From Zelopaecilomyces penicillatus (lineage: Eukaryota; Ascomycota; Sordariomycetes; Hypocreales; Pseudodiploosporaceae), in the NCBI GenBank assembly GCA_005765155.1, contig VCCP01000004.1, positions 1,674,001 to 1,738,000 of the forward strand: a stretch of 64,000 nucleotides of DNA, written 5' to 3'. The position numbers and the translations under genes are program-made. Under the pieces are notes generated by a model that had not been told where the DNA came from, made no database searches, and saw nothing but the letters and a program-made list of their open reading frames with translations. Positions within the stretch are counted from its first letter, which is position 1. Each line of letters starts with the position of its first letter. Shown here piece by piece: positions 34,469 through 45,322 of this stretch.

Positions 34469-36434
34469 GATGTCGAGTCCTGGGAGCGAGCGAGTCGCGT
34501 GGAATGCGCTCAAGGTAGAATTGGGCCGCTGACCGCCGCTGAGGCAGTGGAATGCAAGGGCAATAAACTATTCTTGAGTGTCGTGAAGGCGTATCGCGGC
34601 TTGTCGAGGAGCGTAGAAAGGAAAGACCAGAGGGTTAACAGGCCACGCTCTTGCTGTTGGTCGGCTCCACCTCGTACTGCTGTGGTGAGTGGACGATTCA
34701 GAGGTCTTCGCTGGCACGAGCCGTGCTCCGTACCGTGTTAAGGGTGCTCTAGCACGGGTACAATCAACTACACCAGACGGGGTACCTTGCTGAAAGTATT
34801 AGCACCAAGTCAATTCCCAAGTCGTGGGTCTCAGCGGCTTGACAAGCGTGCAAGATGAGGGAGGCAGTTGGATTGATCTCAGGTGCTTGTTGTGCCGGTA
34901 ACGATGATGATGGTGTTAATGACGACAAAGAAGACAACACACCACGGAATATTAGTCTACAGCCAGAAAAGGAGCAAATTGTTGTTCTCTATTGCTACCG
35001 GGGATTTACGCCGTAGCAACCACGGCCGTCTGGCGGCGCATCAGACTGATCAGATGCCCTCCGGGGGGTGAAGCTGAAACATGGTGCTTGATTGGGCTAT
35101 CTGAGCGGCGCTAGGCGCATTGGAAGCGCTCCACATCCATCCCCAAGTTCCTCAGAAGTCGAGGACATAAGACAAGTCCAGGGGGCCATGCGTTGCCAAT
35201 GCCGTTTTTTCTCACCTCTCTACCTGTCCAGGTACTCTGTGTAGATACTGACCGCTTCTCTACGAGGGCTAAATGCTAGGCACTGGATATGATATCTGCA
35301 GGCGTGTTCGTAGCTAGACTGGCGCTTGAAGGGCCGAAACGCGGCACCGCTCCTACAAGTAAGCCTAAACCGAAGCCAAGGCTACAATACAAGCCCGGTG
35401 TCGCTACTCGTAAATCTGCAAAGGCAACAGAAGGAAATTGCCATGGAGACGGTTGATGGAAAGCGTGCTCGTGGCACTCGGATAGGACGTGCACTCAGCC
35501 TTGGGGCGGAGGGGTCGGGCGCTCAAGATGCTGCATCAGCAACCAGATATTAATTTACACCAGAAGCCCTCTTAAATCCTTTATTCAATAAAAGATGCTG
35601 ACGTCTGCTAATCATCCATAGCCCCAAAAGGTCATCTCATCAACGTCTCTATTTCACTCGTGTGCGTGATATGCGACCCCACCATCAACCCTCAAGTGGC
35701 AGCCCACCGAGTTGTTTCCTCCGTCGCCCGACTACCTAGTAAACCCGGGTTTGCCCAGCTGTTGAATCTAGATGCAGCCGTATCGATCTACTGTAAAAAG
35801 CGACGGCCTTACTTTATAGGGACTCTTTGTATACATTTCGCTAAGAAACTCGGTTCAAAGAATAGACACTAGTCTGCCCCTTTTACTCCATATTAGATTA
35901 AGGTTGCATACTGATGATGGGCCGCATCCCAACGTAGCAAAGCTTCGAGGTAGTGATGAGCATACAAGTAATCAACAAACAGCTCCAACGTTGATGATTT
36001 AAAACCGCGTCAATCGTTCATGGCACAGTCATTAGTTTCGTGTTACATTCTCGATGGGCATACGATACACTCTGGGCTGTGTTTCCCGATACGAAAGGTT
36101 TCTATGATGCTGGGCAAATTACGAAACCCCCAAGTCTGCGACTATTTACAGTTGCACATCATAAGAGCGATAATTTGCTGGCATGACAGGGCACACAGGT
36201 CATGGCTGTTTTTTCTTCATTGAGGTGACTATCTTGACTGGCATGTCTGACTGACTGTGCGTACGGTCGGCGCCAAGACATCCAGGTAGAGTGTGGCGGG
36301 ATACGCATCCCACTAATCGCTGGAGCGTGTTCACCAACAAGTCGTCTCTGGTCGTATCATAATTGATTGGTATATCCCCAAAAGCCCTTGAACATGTTTA
36401 CCCCGAACGCCATGAATGCACACTTTTTGACCAT
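34469..36434. other. Intergenic, promoter of coiled-coil gene and 3' region of eL30
   Basis: About 2 kb with no gene recognised. The part next to 34468 is the promoter of the coiled-coil gene. The stretch 35540-36440 includes the eL30 3' UTR. Short frames show no domains. Confidence 0.45.
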
Positions 36435-37034
36435 TTATGCCTGCTGGTCGCTGAGAATATCAGAGTCACCAGCGTCGATGATGGACAGGGTGGAGCATCG
36501 GAAGAGCTTTCCGCAGGCAGTGCCGAGCTCGATCTATGAAGAAAACCCGAGTAAGCAAAAGTGAACCCTCCGAAGTCTGAGTAGACCTCTTCGCTGGGCA
36601 GTCCGCGAGAGTAGACTCTCGGGTAGCAAATAGCTTCTGCAAGAAGCAAAGAAGAATTTAGGGAAGGAGGAGCCGAGCAATGGCGTCCGTTAGAACGCTT
36701 CATGTATCGACTCGATAGGCAGGTAGCAGCGTATCGTTACTTACGTTGTTGCCGGAGAAGTGGTGGATGGGGCACTTGGACAGCATGCTGTAGTACTCGA
36801 GTTCACTCTTTCGGAGAGGAGGAGTGTTGCCAGCAATGATGATCAGCTTGGCCTTTCCGGATCGCAGGCTCTTGAGAGTGGACTTGTAGCCGAGAGTGAC
36901 TGAACACAATATATTAGTATAAGAATTCTTGCCTTTGTGAATTGCGATATCATACCCTTGCCGGACTTCATAACAAGCGCCAACTTGGAGTTGATGCTGT
37001 TCGCCTCTCTCTTGCTCTTCTTTTGGGGGGCCAT
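36435..37034 (-). CDS. RPL30: 60S ribosomal protein eL30
   Basis: Large-subunit protein of the L7Ae fold family. Three exons, 37034-36956, 36899-36745 and 36533-36435, give 110 residues, the usual length. The sequence is collinear with the family: MAPQKKSKREANSINSKLAL, VTLGYKSTLKSLRSGKAKLI, IIAGNTPPLRKSELEYYSML and IELGTACGKLFRCSTLSIID, ending DSDILSDQQA. Introns are 56 and 211 nt. In yeast eL30 binds its own transcript and blocks its splicing; I did not detect an equivalent site here with any certainty. It is head-to-head with uL16. Confidence 0.97.
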
Positions 37035-37392
37035 CTTGACAATTAGGCACGCTCGGCGGTACTGAACTAGACGTCGGGTTTGTTGTTGCGATTGCTGAAA
37101 GTCGACTCCTAACAGAAAAGTTTCGTGGAGTTTTCGCTTTTTGGATACACAATACCAAAGCGGGGCCAGGGCCCAGTTTTGGGACAGCCAATGAGCGCCA
37201 GCTTCCCGGCTGCCTGAGCCCTAAAGCCCCGAAATTTTAGCGAAGACACCAGAATTGCGATGACCAAGCCGGGTGCTTTGAAATCAAAGTGATGCCTTTC
37301 CAGTGAAGAGGCGAGCCGGTTCCCCCAGTTGGACGCATTTTTTCCCAAACACAACACCAACTCCACGAACAGACCCAGCACAATCCGACAAG
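37035..37392. promoter_or_regulatory. Bidirectional ribosomal-protein promoter (eL30 / uL16)
   Basis: 358 bp separate the two start codons. A CCAAT box lies at 37188-37192 (plus strand). A GAGCCCTAAAGCCCC block lies at about 37216-37230 near an AAATTTT word. Such words are common in fungal ribosomal protein promoters, but their role here is inferred. Confidence 0.65.
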
Positions 37393-38298
37393 ATGGCGCG
37401 TCGTCCCGCTCGTTGTTACCGATACTGCAAGAACAAGGTGAGTCGATGGAGATTATTTCTTTGAGCTGGAGGCATTTTCTTGGTGGAAACCTCTGTCGCA
37501 TGCAACTATTTTCTTTATTTGCAGATTGCGGAATCCAGGAGGATACGTCACAGACGGGGCTTGCCCTTGAAGCTAAGTTGTGGCATTGGCTAACCTGAAT
37601 GCTTCACAGCCGTATCCCAAGTCCCGGTTCAACCGTGGTGTGCCCGACCCCAAGATTCGTATCTTCGATCTTGGCCGCAAGCGTGCTGGTGTCGATGACT
37701 TCCCTCTCTGCATCCACATGGTCTCCAACGAGTATGAGCAGCTGAGCTCCGAAGCCCTCGAGGCTGCCCGTATTTGCGCCAACAAGTACATGGTCAAGCA
37801 CAGCGGCAAGGAGGGTTTCCATCTCCGTGTCCGCGCTCACCCTTTCCACGTCGTCCGTATCAACAAGATGTTGTCTTGTGCCGGTGCCGATAGACTGCAG
37901 ACTGGTATGCGTGGTGCCTGGGGTAAGCCCAACGGCACTGTCGCCCGTGTCAACATTGGTCAGATCATCATGAGCCTCCGTACTCGTGACTCTAGTACGT
38001 CATTGTCTCTCCTATTGACAGCTTTGTGGAAGTTGTTGTGTTGCTAACGCTGGTCATTTTAGACCGTCACCTCGCCCTCGAGGCTCTGCGACGATCTCAG
38101 TACAAGTTCCCCGGCCGACAGAAGATCATCATCTCCAAGAACTGGGGCTTCACTCCCCTCCGTCGTGAGGACTACCTCGAGCGCAAGGCTGCCGGCCGTG
38201 TCAAGGTCGATGGTGCCTACGTCCAGTTCCTCAGCAACCACGGTTCCCTGGCTCAGAACATGCGCCGCTTCCCCGACGCTTTCCAGTCGGAGGCGTAA
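37393..38298 (+). CDS. RPL10: 60S ribosomal protein uL16 (L10)
   Basis: Three exons, 37393-37437, 37610-37994 and 38063-38298, give 221 residues, matching the family length. The first exon codes MARRPARCYRYCKNK. Exon 2 has PYPKSRFNRGVPDPKIRIFD, HMVSNEYEQLSSEALEAAR and the P-site loop region with SCAGADRLQTGMRGAWGKP. Exon 3 has QYKFPGRQKIIISKNWGFT. uL16 joins the 60S subunit late, in the cytoplasm, and helps release Nmd3. The first intron (172 nt) has a good CTAAC branch site close to its acceptor. The start is supported by the universal MARRPARCYR beginning. Confidence 0.98.
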
Positions 38299-39128
38299 AT
38301 GGTTCTTTGGTATGATATCTGGGTTTAGGCTGGCGTCAATGTGGCATGTCAAATAAAGACCTCTTGAGTCAAATGTTTGTCAATTAGGCAATTAAATCAA
38401 TGTGCATGAAGGCACCAGACCTATTTTCCCGGGAGCGTGATGAAGACTAGCACTTTTCCGGCACCTTGTGTGCAGCTTGGTTGTTGATTCAGCTAGAAGT
38501 CGACATTGATGATGGATGGGCTATGCGTAACCTTTAAAGCCAACCTAGGGTTTAACAGTAACAATCATATTCACAGTCATCCATGGTTCGATATTACCTT
38601 GAAACAAATGAGTTTTGGTAAAGAACTTGATGCGATAAACCGTATTTGCAAACTCTTGCTCTTGACAGGAACCAGGTCGTAGAATGCACTATACTCCATC
38701 TATACTACGACGTTTAACCTATGTTGCCGAGAACCGCCAATGTAGGTGTCACCAATAATAGAGTGAGGGTGTGTACTTGGCGTCGCCTTCGAAGGTGACT
38801 AGAGGATGCTGACGCGTCGCGTGTGCAGGGTTTGGGAAGAGGTCGAGTTTCCCAACGTATTGGCCACATGACCTGGGCAAGTGACACTTTGGTGCAGGTA
38901 GGTGCGATTTGGAGATGACTTCGCGACTGAGTTTGGAGAGAGAGTTCACGTGGCCCGTGCGCGAAAGGTTAATTCTCAGCAAACTTTCACCATATGCTTC
39001 ACCTCAACCTTCACTTGTCATCCTCATCTGCACACTGACATCTGTCTTTTTCTTCTTTTTTTCCTATCACAAACTCCTCCATAGAATCATCCCAGAACCC
39101 TTCTGAATACGCATCTGGTACCATAAAC
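38299..39128. other. Intergenic, uL16 3' region and promoter of GNAT gene
   Basis: 830 bp with no coding support. The right end (39040-39070) is pyrimidine-rich, like a leader. No RNA gene is seen. Confidence 0.5.
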
Positions 39129-40026
39129 ATGTCGGCGCAATTTACGGAATGCTTTGACCGTGTTCATGTCACTGAAGATATGATCAGTAGTGCCTCTCAG
39201 CTCTTCAATAATAACTATGGAGTCTGGGGCCAACCATCTGCCAATGGACAGGCATTTGGTAAACCAGGTAAGTGGTGTCACTTTATTCAATTTTAATGTA
39301 CTTAACTTACGCGTCAATAATAGGCAGCCGCGTGAAACTCAGCACTTCCCGCCTGCGAACTCAGTGTCTCCCGGAAGGATCACGCAGCTCTTATGCACGA
39401 ATTACAATAGATGGAGTCCTGGCCGGCAATGCCTTTGCCTGCCGTTGGAAGTATGGAGATCGTCAAGTGTGCTGGATTACACAGCTTGTTGTTCATCGTG
39501 ATTACCGTGAACGTAATCTTGCAACAACCTTACTTTTGGCCCTCTGTCAGCAAGAAGACGAAATATTCGGCATTATGAGCTCTCATCCAGCTGCCTGTAA
39601 AGCTCTAGCAAAATGTGTTGGGAGTATGTTATTCTTTTTTATTTACAAAATCTGTACTAATATCTATGGCTAGATGTTCAAAACCCTCAGGTCTCATTGG
39701 AGTTCGCTCAACAACATGCTGCAGATATCATCAGTGCATCTCCAATTAACTATGTTAAGGATGCAAAACTTTGTGGAAGCCTCTTCTCGCAGAATGATAC
39801 AACTGGGCTTGTTTGTGGAGTTAACTCTGACTTTTTTGTTGACCATGCTGAACCTCTTCAAGCCCTTGACTGGTTTAAGCAGATGGGAACATGGCAACTT
39901 GGAGATCTGCCTGATGGCCATGAGTTTTTGCTTCTGTTTAATGTGCCACGAAGAGCACGGTTGCGATCATCCCAAAGAAAGTACAGTCAAGCTGGTGATG
40001 TTCAAACCGAAGCAAGTTCTGCTTGA
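39129..40026 (+). CDS. GNAT-fold N-acetyltransferase-like protein
   Basis: Three exons, 39129-39267, 39324-39623 and 39674-40026, give 263 residues with the frame kept. The acetyl-CoA binding part is visible in exon 2: a beta strand CWITQLVVHRDYRERNLATT followed by a helix LLLALCQ, which is the R/Q-x-x-G/N-like loop of the GNAT family in altered form (RERNLA). Upstream strands ARITIDGVLAGNAFACRWKY fit the antiparallel core. The second half (residues about 150-263) has no clear match. The substrate is unknown. The loop has Asn where most GNATs have Gly, so catalytic activity is uncertain. Confidence 0.72.
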
Positions 40027-40798
40027 AAATGGGGGCCTGGAGCAGGCTAGCGTTAAGAGTGGCGAGAAGAAAAGGCCCGTGGCCAGTAGAGTTGCAGGAT
40101 GCAGGCTGCAGGTTGGGAAAGACAAGACATGGCAAATATCGAAAAAGGTTTAGCAGAGATCCGCTGTCCATGTGCCTATTGTTAGAGACGTTAATTGTAT
40201 GCCCCCTCAATTGTGGACGCTCTGTTGGCTGTCAGTGTGCTGTGAGGTGTGCCCCCGTACGGCAAATGTGGGCTCGTTTGACCGCCGTCATTTCAACCAG
40301 CCAGCACGCGAGCAGCCCATCCAGTGGCCAGTGTCTGGTGGCCAGTATCTGGTGGCCCACTCCCCCCACACGCAGATCCGCGTAAACACAGGCGGTGGAT
40401 GACGCTGCCAGCTGTAGGACGCCGCCTCTCAACAAAGCAACCCGACCAACTCGAGGCGCTTGCAATCGGGCGCCAGCCTTTTCTCGCTCCCCTTTTGACT
40501 TCCAAAAGCCTCCCCACGAATTCGCACAGATGCAGCGTCCTTTCAGTTTCCCTTGCAGAACCAGTGTCTGACCCGCTCTGAATACCCTCGCAAGCCTTGC
40601 CTGCCACTTCTTTTCCACCAGTAGGTAAGCGTACGGGGTCTAGCCTCCGGGGAATCCTTGTCATCGCCGGGCGGGTACCACTCTGAACACACCGTCTCGC
40701 TCGCTGCCCCATATCATTATCTACGATTTGATCCGATAAGTGCCGAGCTGTCAGCACCGACACCAACACAAATCCGCCACGTCGGTGTCCCTTTCACC
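40027..40798 (+). promoter_or_regulatory. Intergenic region upstream of the unknown gene at 40799
   Basis: 772 bp. Holds the GNAT-gene 3' region and the promoter and leader of the next gene. A short direct repeat lies at 40323-40364. Confidence 0.5.
40323..40364. repeat. 14-bp direct repeat, about three units
   Basis: The unit GTGGCCAGTGTCTG is followed by GTGGCCAGTATCTG and a partial third copy beginning GTGGCC. Confidence 0.8.
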
Positions 40799-42499
40799 AT
40801 GGCCTTTCAACATCCCACACGACAGACAATGCAGAGAGCTGCTCGTCAAACTTCTGGAGAGCAGGAGGTGCTGGGCTCCTCGGCGCGCAGCCCGCAGGAG
40901 CAGCAGCAGCAACAGCCCGAAGAGGCCCAAACATGGGTGCTCTTTTCACCTCCTACCGAGGTGACCACCGCTTCGTATCTGACTGAGACGGAGCGTTCGC
41001 TGGAGACTCCAGGACGATCGCGGCTGAGTGACCTTGGAAGTTTTGATAGCGCGTTAAGAACCGCACCCGCGTCAGCAGTCCAACCTGTTGATGGAGAGCA
41101 ATCGGCCTCCCTATCTATAATCGGAGATGAATCTGTGGGGGATGACGCCGAGCTGGACAGCCTAGACAGCCATCTGCCCGGATTTCGATCACTGCCTGGG
41201 CAGGATAGTGCTCAGCATGGCCAGCCTGTGTTACCAGCTCATGATGGCCTCGGCTCCTTTCGTCTAGACCGGCCAACACTTGGCACCGAAGCACAAGAGC
41301 AGATATACCAGTTTGAAAAATTCAATCCCAAAAGGGTACGGCGGAGACTAGACAGCTTCGATCAGGCTCAAATTGAGCTGGAGCAGACACATTTTCAGGA
41401 GAAAGAGAAACGGCAGAGAATCGAAGCATGGCGGCTGGAGCACAGTCGTATTCTCTTAGACGAAGTTCAGCGCGAGACCCGCCGAAGACAAAAGTCACAG
41501 GCATCGCTGCACCGTCTTTCAAAACCTGCAGAGTCCGAATCCGATCTTTTGGCTTGGCATGATCAAGAAGCCGAACCCCAGGAGGACGAGACCGAAGGTT
41601 TCATCGCTAGAGTCACCTGTAAAGTTGTCCGTGATCTGTTGGGCATTGACGACAGGCTGCTGTCGATTCTTATGGGAGAGACACTACCAAATGAGGATGA
41701 GCTATCATCTACACCACGAGCTTCACATATGTGCAACCGACCAGAGCTGTTAAAACATGAAGAAAAGTCATGGCATCTGGATATCTTGGAGAAGCTGTCG
41801 ACAGAACTTGGATTGCTGGTCAATCAGTTATCGAAGCATCCTGGGGCTTTCTCGACTTACACACGGATACAACAAGCCCCCCTACCTTATGCGGGTCTAC
41901 CTGTTATACCAGAGTCTGGAGACCAGGAAAGTGCCGTCCATGATGTTGCCACACAACAGCATCTTGGTGACACTGCAACACCCGAGTTCAAGCCGACAAT
42001 CTGTCAATCACCACATGCAGCCAATATTGCTCGACATGGACCACAAGAGTCTGACAACCCCAGTCAAGAGGATGTCGTCATGGGCAACAATGCCTTTACG
42101 CAGCAAGAATGGGAGCAGGAATTAGACATCAAGCTCGTCTTCAAGTATCTGGTGTCACGCCTCACATCCAAACCGCCCAATCCCTCACCCTCCTCCTCCA
42201 ATGCCTCTCATCACGGCTCTATCCCCACGCAAGACATAGCCGCCAAGGCTGCCAGAGTGAGGCAGCACCACCCACTCATCTCCCGTGCGCGCCCCACCGA
42301 GCGCCGGACATTCAAAGCAACACTGCCAACCAGCCCAGCAGCACTACGGCATCACAGCAGCTGTGCGAGCCAGAGCACCAGGCGGTCCGCCCGGAGGAGT
42401 AGCTGCTCATCACGGCATTACTGGGACATTGGAGGCTCTCTGGGCACGGGGTCTATGATTGCCTCTAATGGGCCCATGGGCAGCTGGGGCGAGGTTTGA
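40799..42499 (+). CDS. Conserved-looking protein of unknown function
   Basis: Single exon, 566 residues from the ATG at 40799, which has a strong context (CACCATGG). The open frame extends upstream to 40658 but without an ATG. Features: a Gln run near residue 37; a segment TWVLFSPPTEVTTASYLTET near residues 43-62; an acidic middle; a Glu/Arg-rich helix, about residues 190-235 (ELEQTHFQEKEKRQRIEAWR and on), likely a coiled coil; and a compact hydrophobic block near 265-290 (GFIARVTCKVVRDLLGIDDR). The C-terminal 100 residues are basic and Ser-rich. It resembles proteins of filamentous ascomycetes with no assigned role. The two blocks named are the best seeds for a homology search. Confidence 0.65.
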   Translation: MAFQHPTRQTMQRAARQTSGEQEVLGSSARSPQEQQQQQPEEAQTWVLFSPPTEVTTASYLTETERSLETPGRSRLSDLGSFDSALRTAPASAVQPVDGEQSASLSIIGDESVGDDAELDSLDSHLPGFRSLPGQDSAQHGQPVLPAHDGLGSFRLDRPTLGTEAQEQIYQFEKFNPKRVRRRLDSFDQAQIELEQTHFQEKEKRQRIEAWRLEHSRILLDEVQRETRRRQKSQASLHRLSKPAESESDLLAWHDQEAEPQEDETEGFIARVTCKVVRDLLGIDDRLLSILMGETLPNEDELSSTPRASHMCNRPELLKHEEKSWHLDILEKLSTELGLLVNQLSKHPGAFSTYTRIQQAPLPYAGLPVIPESGDQESAVHDVATQQHLGDTATPEFKPTICQSPHAANIARHGPQESDNPSQEDVVMGNNAFTQQEWEQELDIKLVFKYLVSRLTSKPPNPSPSSSNASHHGSIPTQDIAAKAARVRQHHPLISRARPTERRTFKATLPTSPAALRHHSSCASQSTRRSARRSSCSSRHYWDIGGSLGTGSMIASNGPMGSWGEV

Positions 42500-45322
42500 A
42501 AGGCAACATGGGCACAACGGGCTTGCAAGCCCATTATCTGTGAATAATATCTACACAATGAGGCGTTCTTATTTTTATTATCTAGCATGTGGGAATTGGT
42601 TCATAAACAAAGGCATATGGTTTTTAGACATACTACGTAGTACACAAATCTCCAAGACTCAATATACCAATGTATCTTCTGATCAGGTCCTAGCTACCTA
42701 CTCTTCATTGGTCAATTGGAACATCTTTTTAAAAAGAAATGTCGGCGCCCGATTGTTTCACACCCTACTAAAAACGACCTTGCATGAGATGCGTCACGCT
42801 GTGAGTCGAAGTGGAACCGGAAAATTGCCTAATGTAGACTCGAAACAAAGATTCCTTGTACGGAGTGCGGATACCCATAGAGTTTTCTAATCGTTTGGTT
42901 TCCGTAGCGTGAAAGATCATGTGCTTTTGACTACCTAGCCTATCAATTGGGGGCTACTTTGTTGCCAGATGGCGTCGAAGCCGTTGAAAAGTAAGAAAAC
43001 TTTAACAAGATAAAATGGTATTTTCTTTAAAAAAGAAAAAAAACCGAGTATTTTGTCATTCAATGTGACTACAAATAGACTGTAGTTCGTACTGTATAGG
43101 AACCGAAAACGTAACGACTGCTGCAGCAAACAACCTGCAGGATGAACCAGGGGCCGATGATTGGATCACGCTGATGTTGACGTTTTAAACTGCCACGCAT
43201 GAGAGGTAGGTGTGTGTTGTTCTACGCCTAGTGCTTGCTCAACCCTTTATTTAGCTTAGGCATTATTATTTCTCACATTCGACTGTCATCATGAGATGGC
43301 TATCAGTGCCTAGACTCAGGGTGGATGTGCTGTCGCGCTGGCCATGAGCACGCACATACGCACAACACGCACACACTGGCACACACAATCACAGCTTTGT
43401 TTCGTGTGAAGCAGTAGCCATTCCCCCATCGCCATCTCCAAGCCTACTACCTATGTAGGTATCTCCATCTCCATCTCAGCGCACCCCACCCGTTGACTCA
43501 TCAGACAGTCTCCAGCACTACAAGTATGGCGTCCAAGGCACGGTCCCTCCCGGAGCCAGGCGCTTGGCTTCCCATTGGCTGAGACACACTTCTAACAATG
43601 CAAGGCGCTACGTACGCGTTTTATCCAGTCGTATTGTATCGTGCAGAGAGCGCGCACCGCGTTGAGCACCAAAGCACGCGGGGCAGTTTGGAGATGTCTC
43701 TCTGAGAGATACCCTGACCCATGGGATGTTATGGCTTTTTGCGGCTGTGATGAGTGCTTTGTAAGGATAATGAGCGTGCAGTCGCACAGCTGCTGCATGT
43801 ATGATCTTTTTTAGAGCGCAACTTTGATTAACAGCCTGCGTCTGGTGAAACAGGTTTGTGACTCTTCTTGCTTTTTTTTCTTCTTCTTCTCTTCTCTGCG
43901 CTTTTCGCTGCTTTTGAGATTTCCTGGCTGTTTAAACCAAAGGAGGTGGTTACGAGGGCTCTTGGTCGGCTAATACTTGCTGTTTTCTCTGGTCCATCTG
44001 CATGTGTTTTCTGATACGCACCGTCTTGTTATTACGTCCCGAAATGGACGCATTACAGCCCACTTCTGGCCCAACGAATTCCGTGAAAAAGGTTGCACAG
44101 CCGAAGATGACATACTTTACATGCAGGTGGGGGAGCAGGCCAGAATCGGCCACCACCCATCCCAGGTAAAAGTAGCCCATCATTTGTCCACAAGGGGCCC
44201 AAAAAGGAAAGGCACCAGACAAAGCTGATGACTCGAGAGAAAGGCACAGCATCTCCTCATCCATGCCTCATCCATGCGGATCAGGCGGCCGCCCGGAAAT
44301 CAGGCTGCCAGGCTGCCAGGCGACCAGGTTTCGTTCATGTAACTAGCATTCAAGGAGGGAACCACTAACAGCTGCAACAGTGATGATGACTTTTACGGAC
44401 GACGGGCGAAGTAATTGCTGTCGGGGGTCAGTCGAGTGGCATGAGCGCCTAAAGCGGCGGCCACAGCACACCCAGCGCCAAAAACAGCCGTCCACTTCTC
44501 ACACCTTGCAGGCGCTCTATCTACAGTGGGGTGTGTAACTAAGTTGCGGGATGGAGTGTTCAATGTTCGTTAATTGCCTGTACGATAATAGTGCACTGGG
44601 TGTAGCCATTGGATGAGTGCCCTGAAGACGGCCCGGCATGGAAGCTGCCTTCAGGCGCCACTGTGCTGTTCCCAGCATGTAAGCCACTGTAGGTCCTCAC
44701 ATCTCCCCCCCCCCCCCCCTCTCTCCGCTGCAGCCCACACCACCTACCCTCACGCGATCCACCACACTCTCCGGTGCCGTCTCTCTCCCGTTGCTCCAGC
44801 TCCTCCCTCGTCCAATTCTGGTTGCCTCACTTTCCAGCGACTTTTCCTTCCTTCCTTGACATTCCATTCCATCCCACCTCTCTGCTCGTGGGCTGCCCAC
44901 GGTTCCTCCATCACAAGTGGTAAGTCAGGTCGGGCCATCTCATCTCCCCAAAAGCTCACCTATGTCCATGACTATTTAAGTCCTCCCCGCCCTCTCGCGA
45001 CATCTACGCGACACACTTGCCTCCCCTCTCCCCATCGTCGCTGTGCTACAGCTCTACCACGACATTCTAAGACGCTGCGCACCCACTACATGGCCTGTTT
45101 ATCGACAATCTAGCTTCGTTGCTAACATTTGCCTCCCTAATCGTCTCAGTATCATGAACTAGGCCGTCTTCCTGGCTGCGACCCGGTCGGGCTTGCGCGC
45201 GAGACCTGCCCTCGATCTCTCCAATTGACCAACCGCCAGCCAGTAAATCTACGCGAACACCGACGCTGAACGAACGCTCGAACAAGACCCCGCTTCCATG
45301 TAATGAGTACCAAAAGCTCCCA
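42500..45322 (+). promoter_or_regulatory. 2.8 kb intergenic region and long leader
   Basis: No gene is recognised. Pyrimidine-rich tracts lie at 43870-43910 and 44700-44900, with a C15 run at 44705-44719. The last 700 bp before the ATG at 45323 are C/T/A-rich and probably transcribed. An upstream frame of 166 codons (44613-45113, plus strand) lies in this leader. A TACCTATGTAGGTA palindrome lies at 43448-43461 and a TGACTCA word at 43494-43500. Confidence 0.5.
44705..44719. repeat. C15 homopolymer
   Basis: Fifteen cytosines in a row in the leader region upstream of 45323. Confidence 0.9.

Noticed and set aside
37438..37609. Possible intronic snoRNA in uL16
   Set aside because: Ribosomal protein introns often host box C/D RNAs, but no TGATGA C-box paired with a CTGA D-box was seen.
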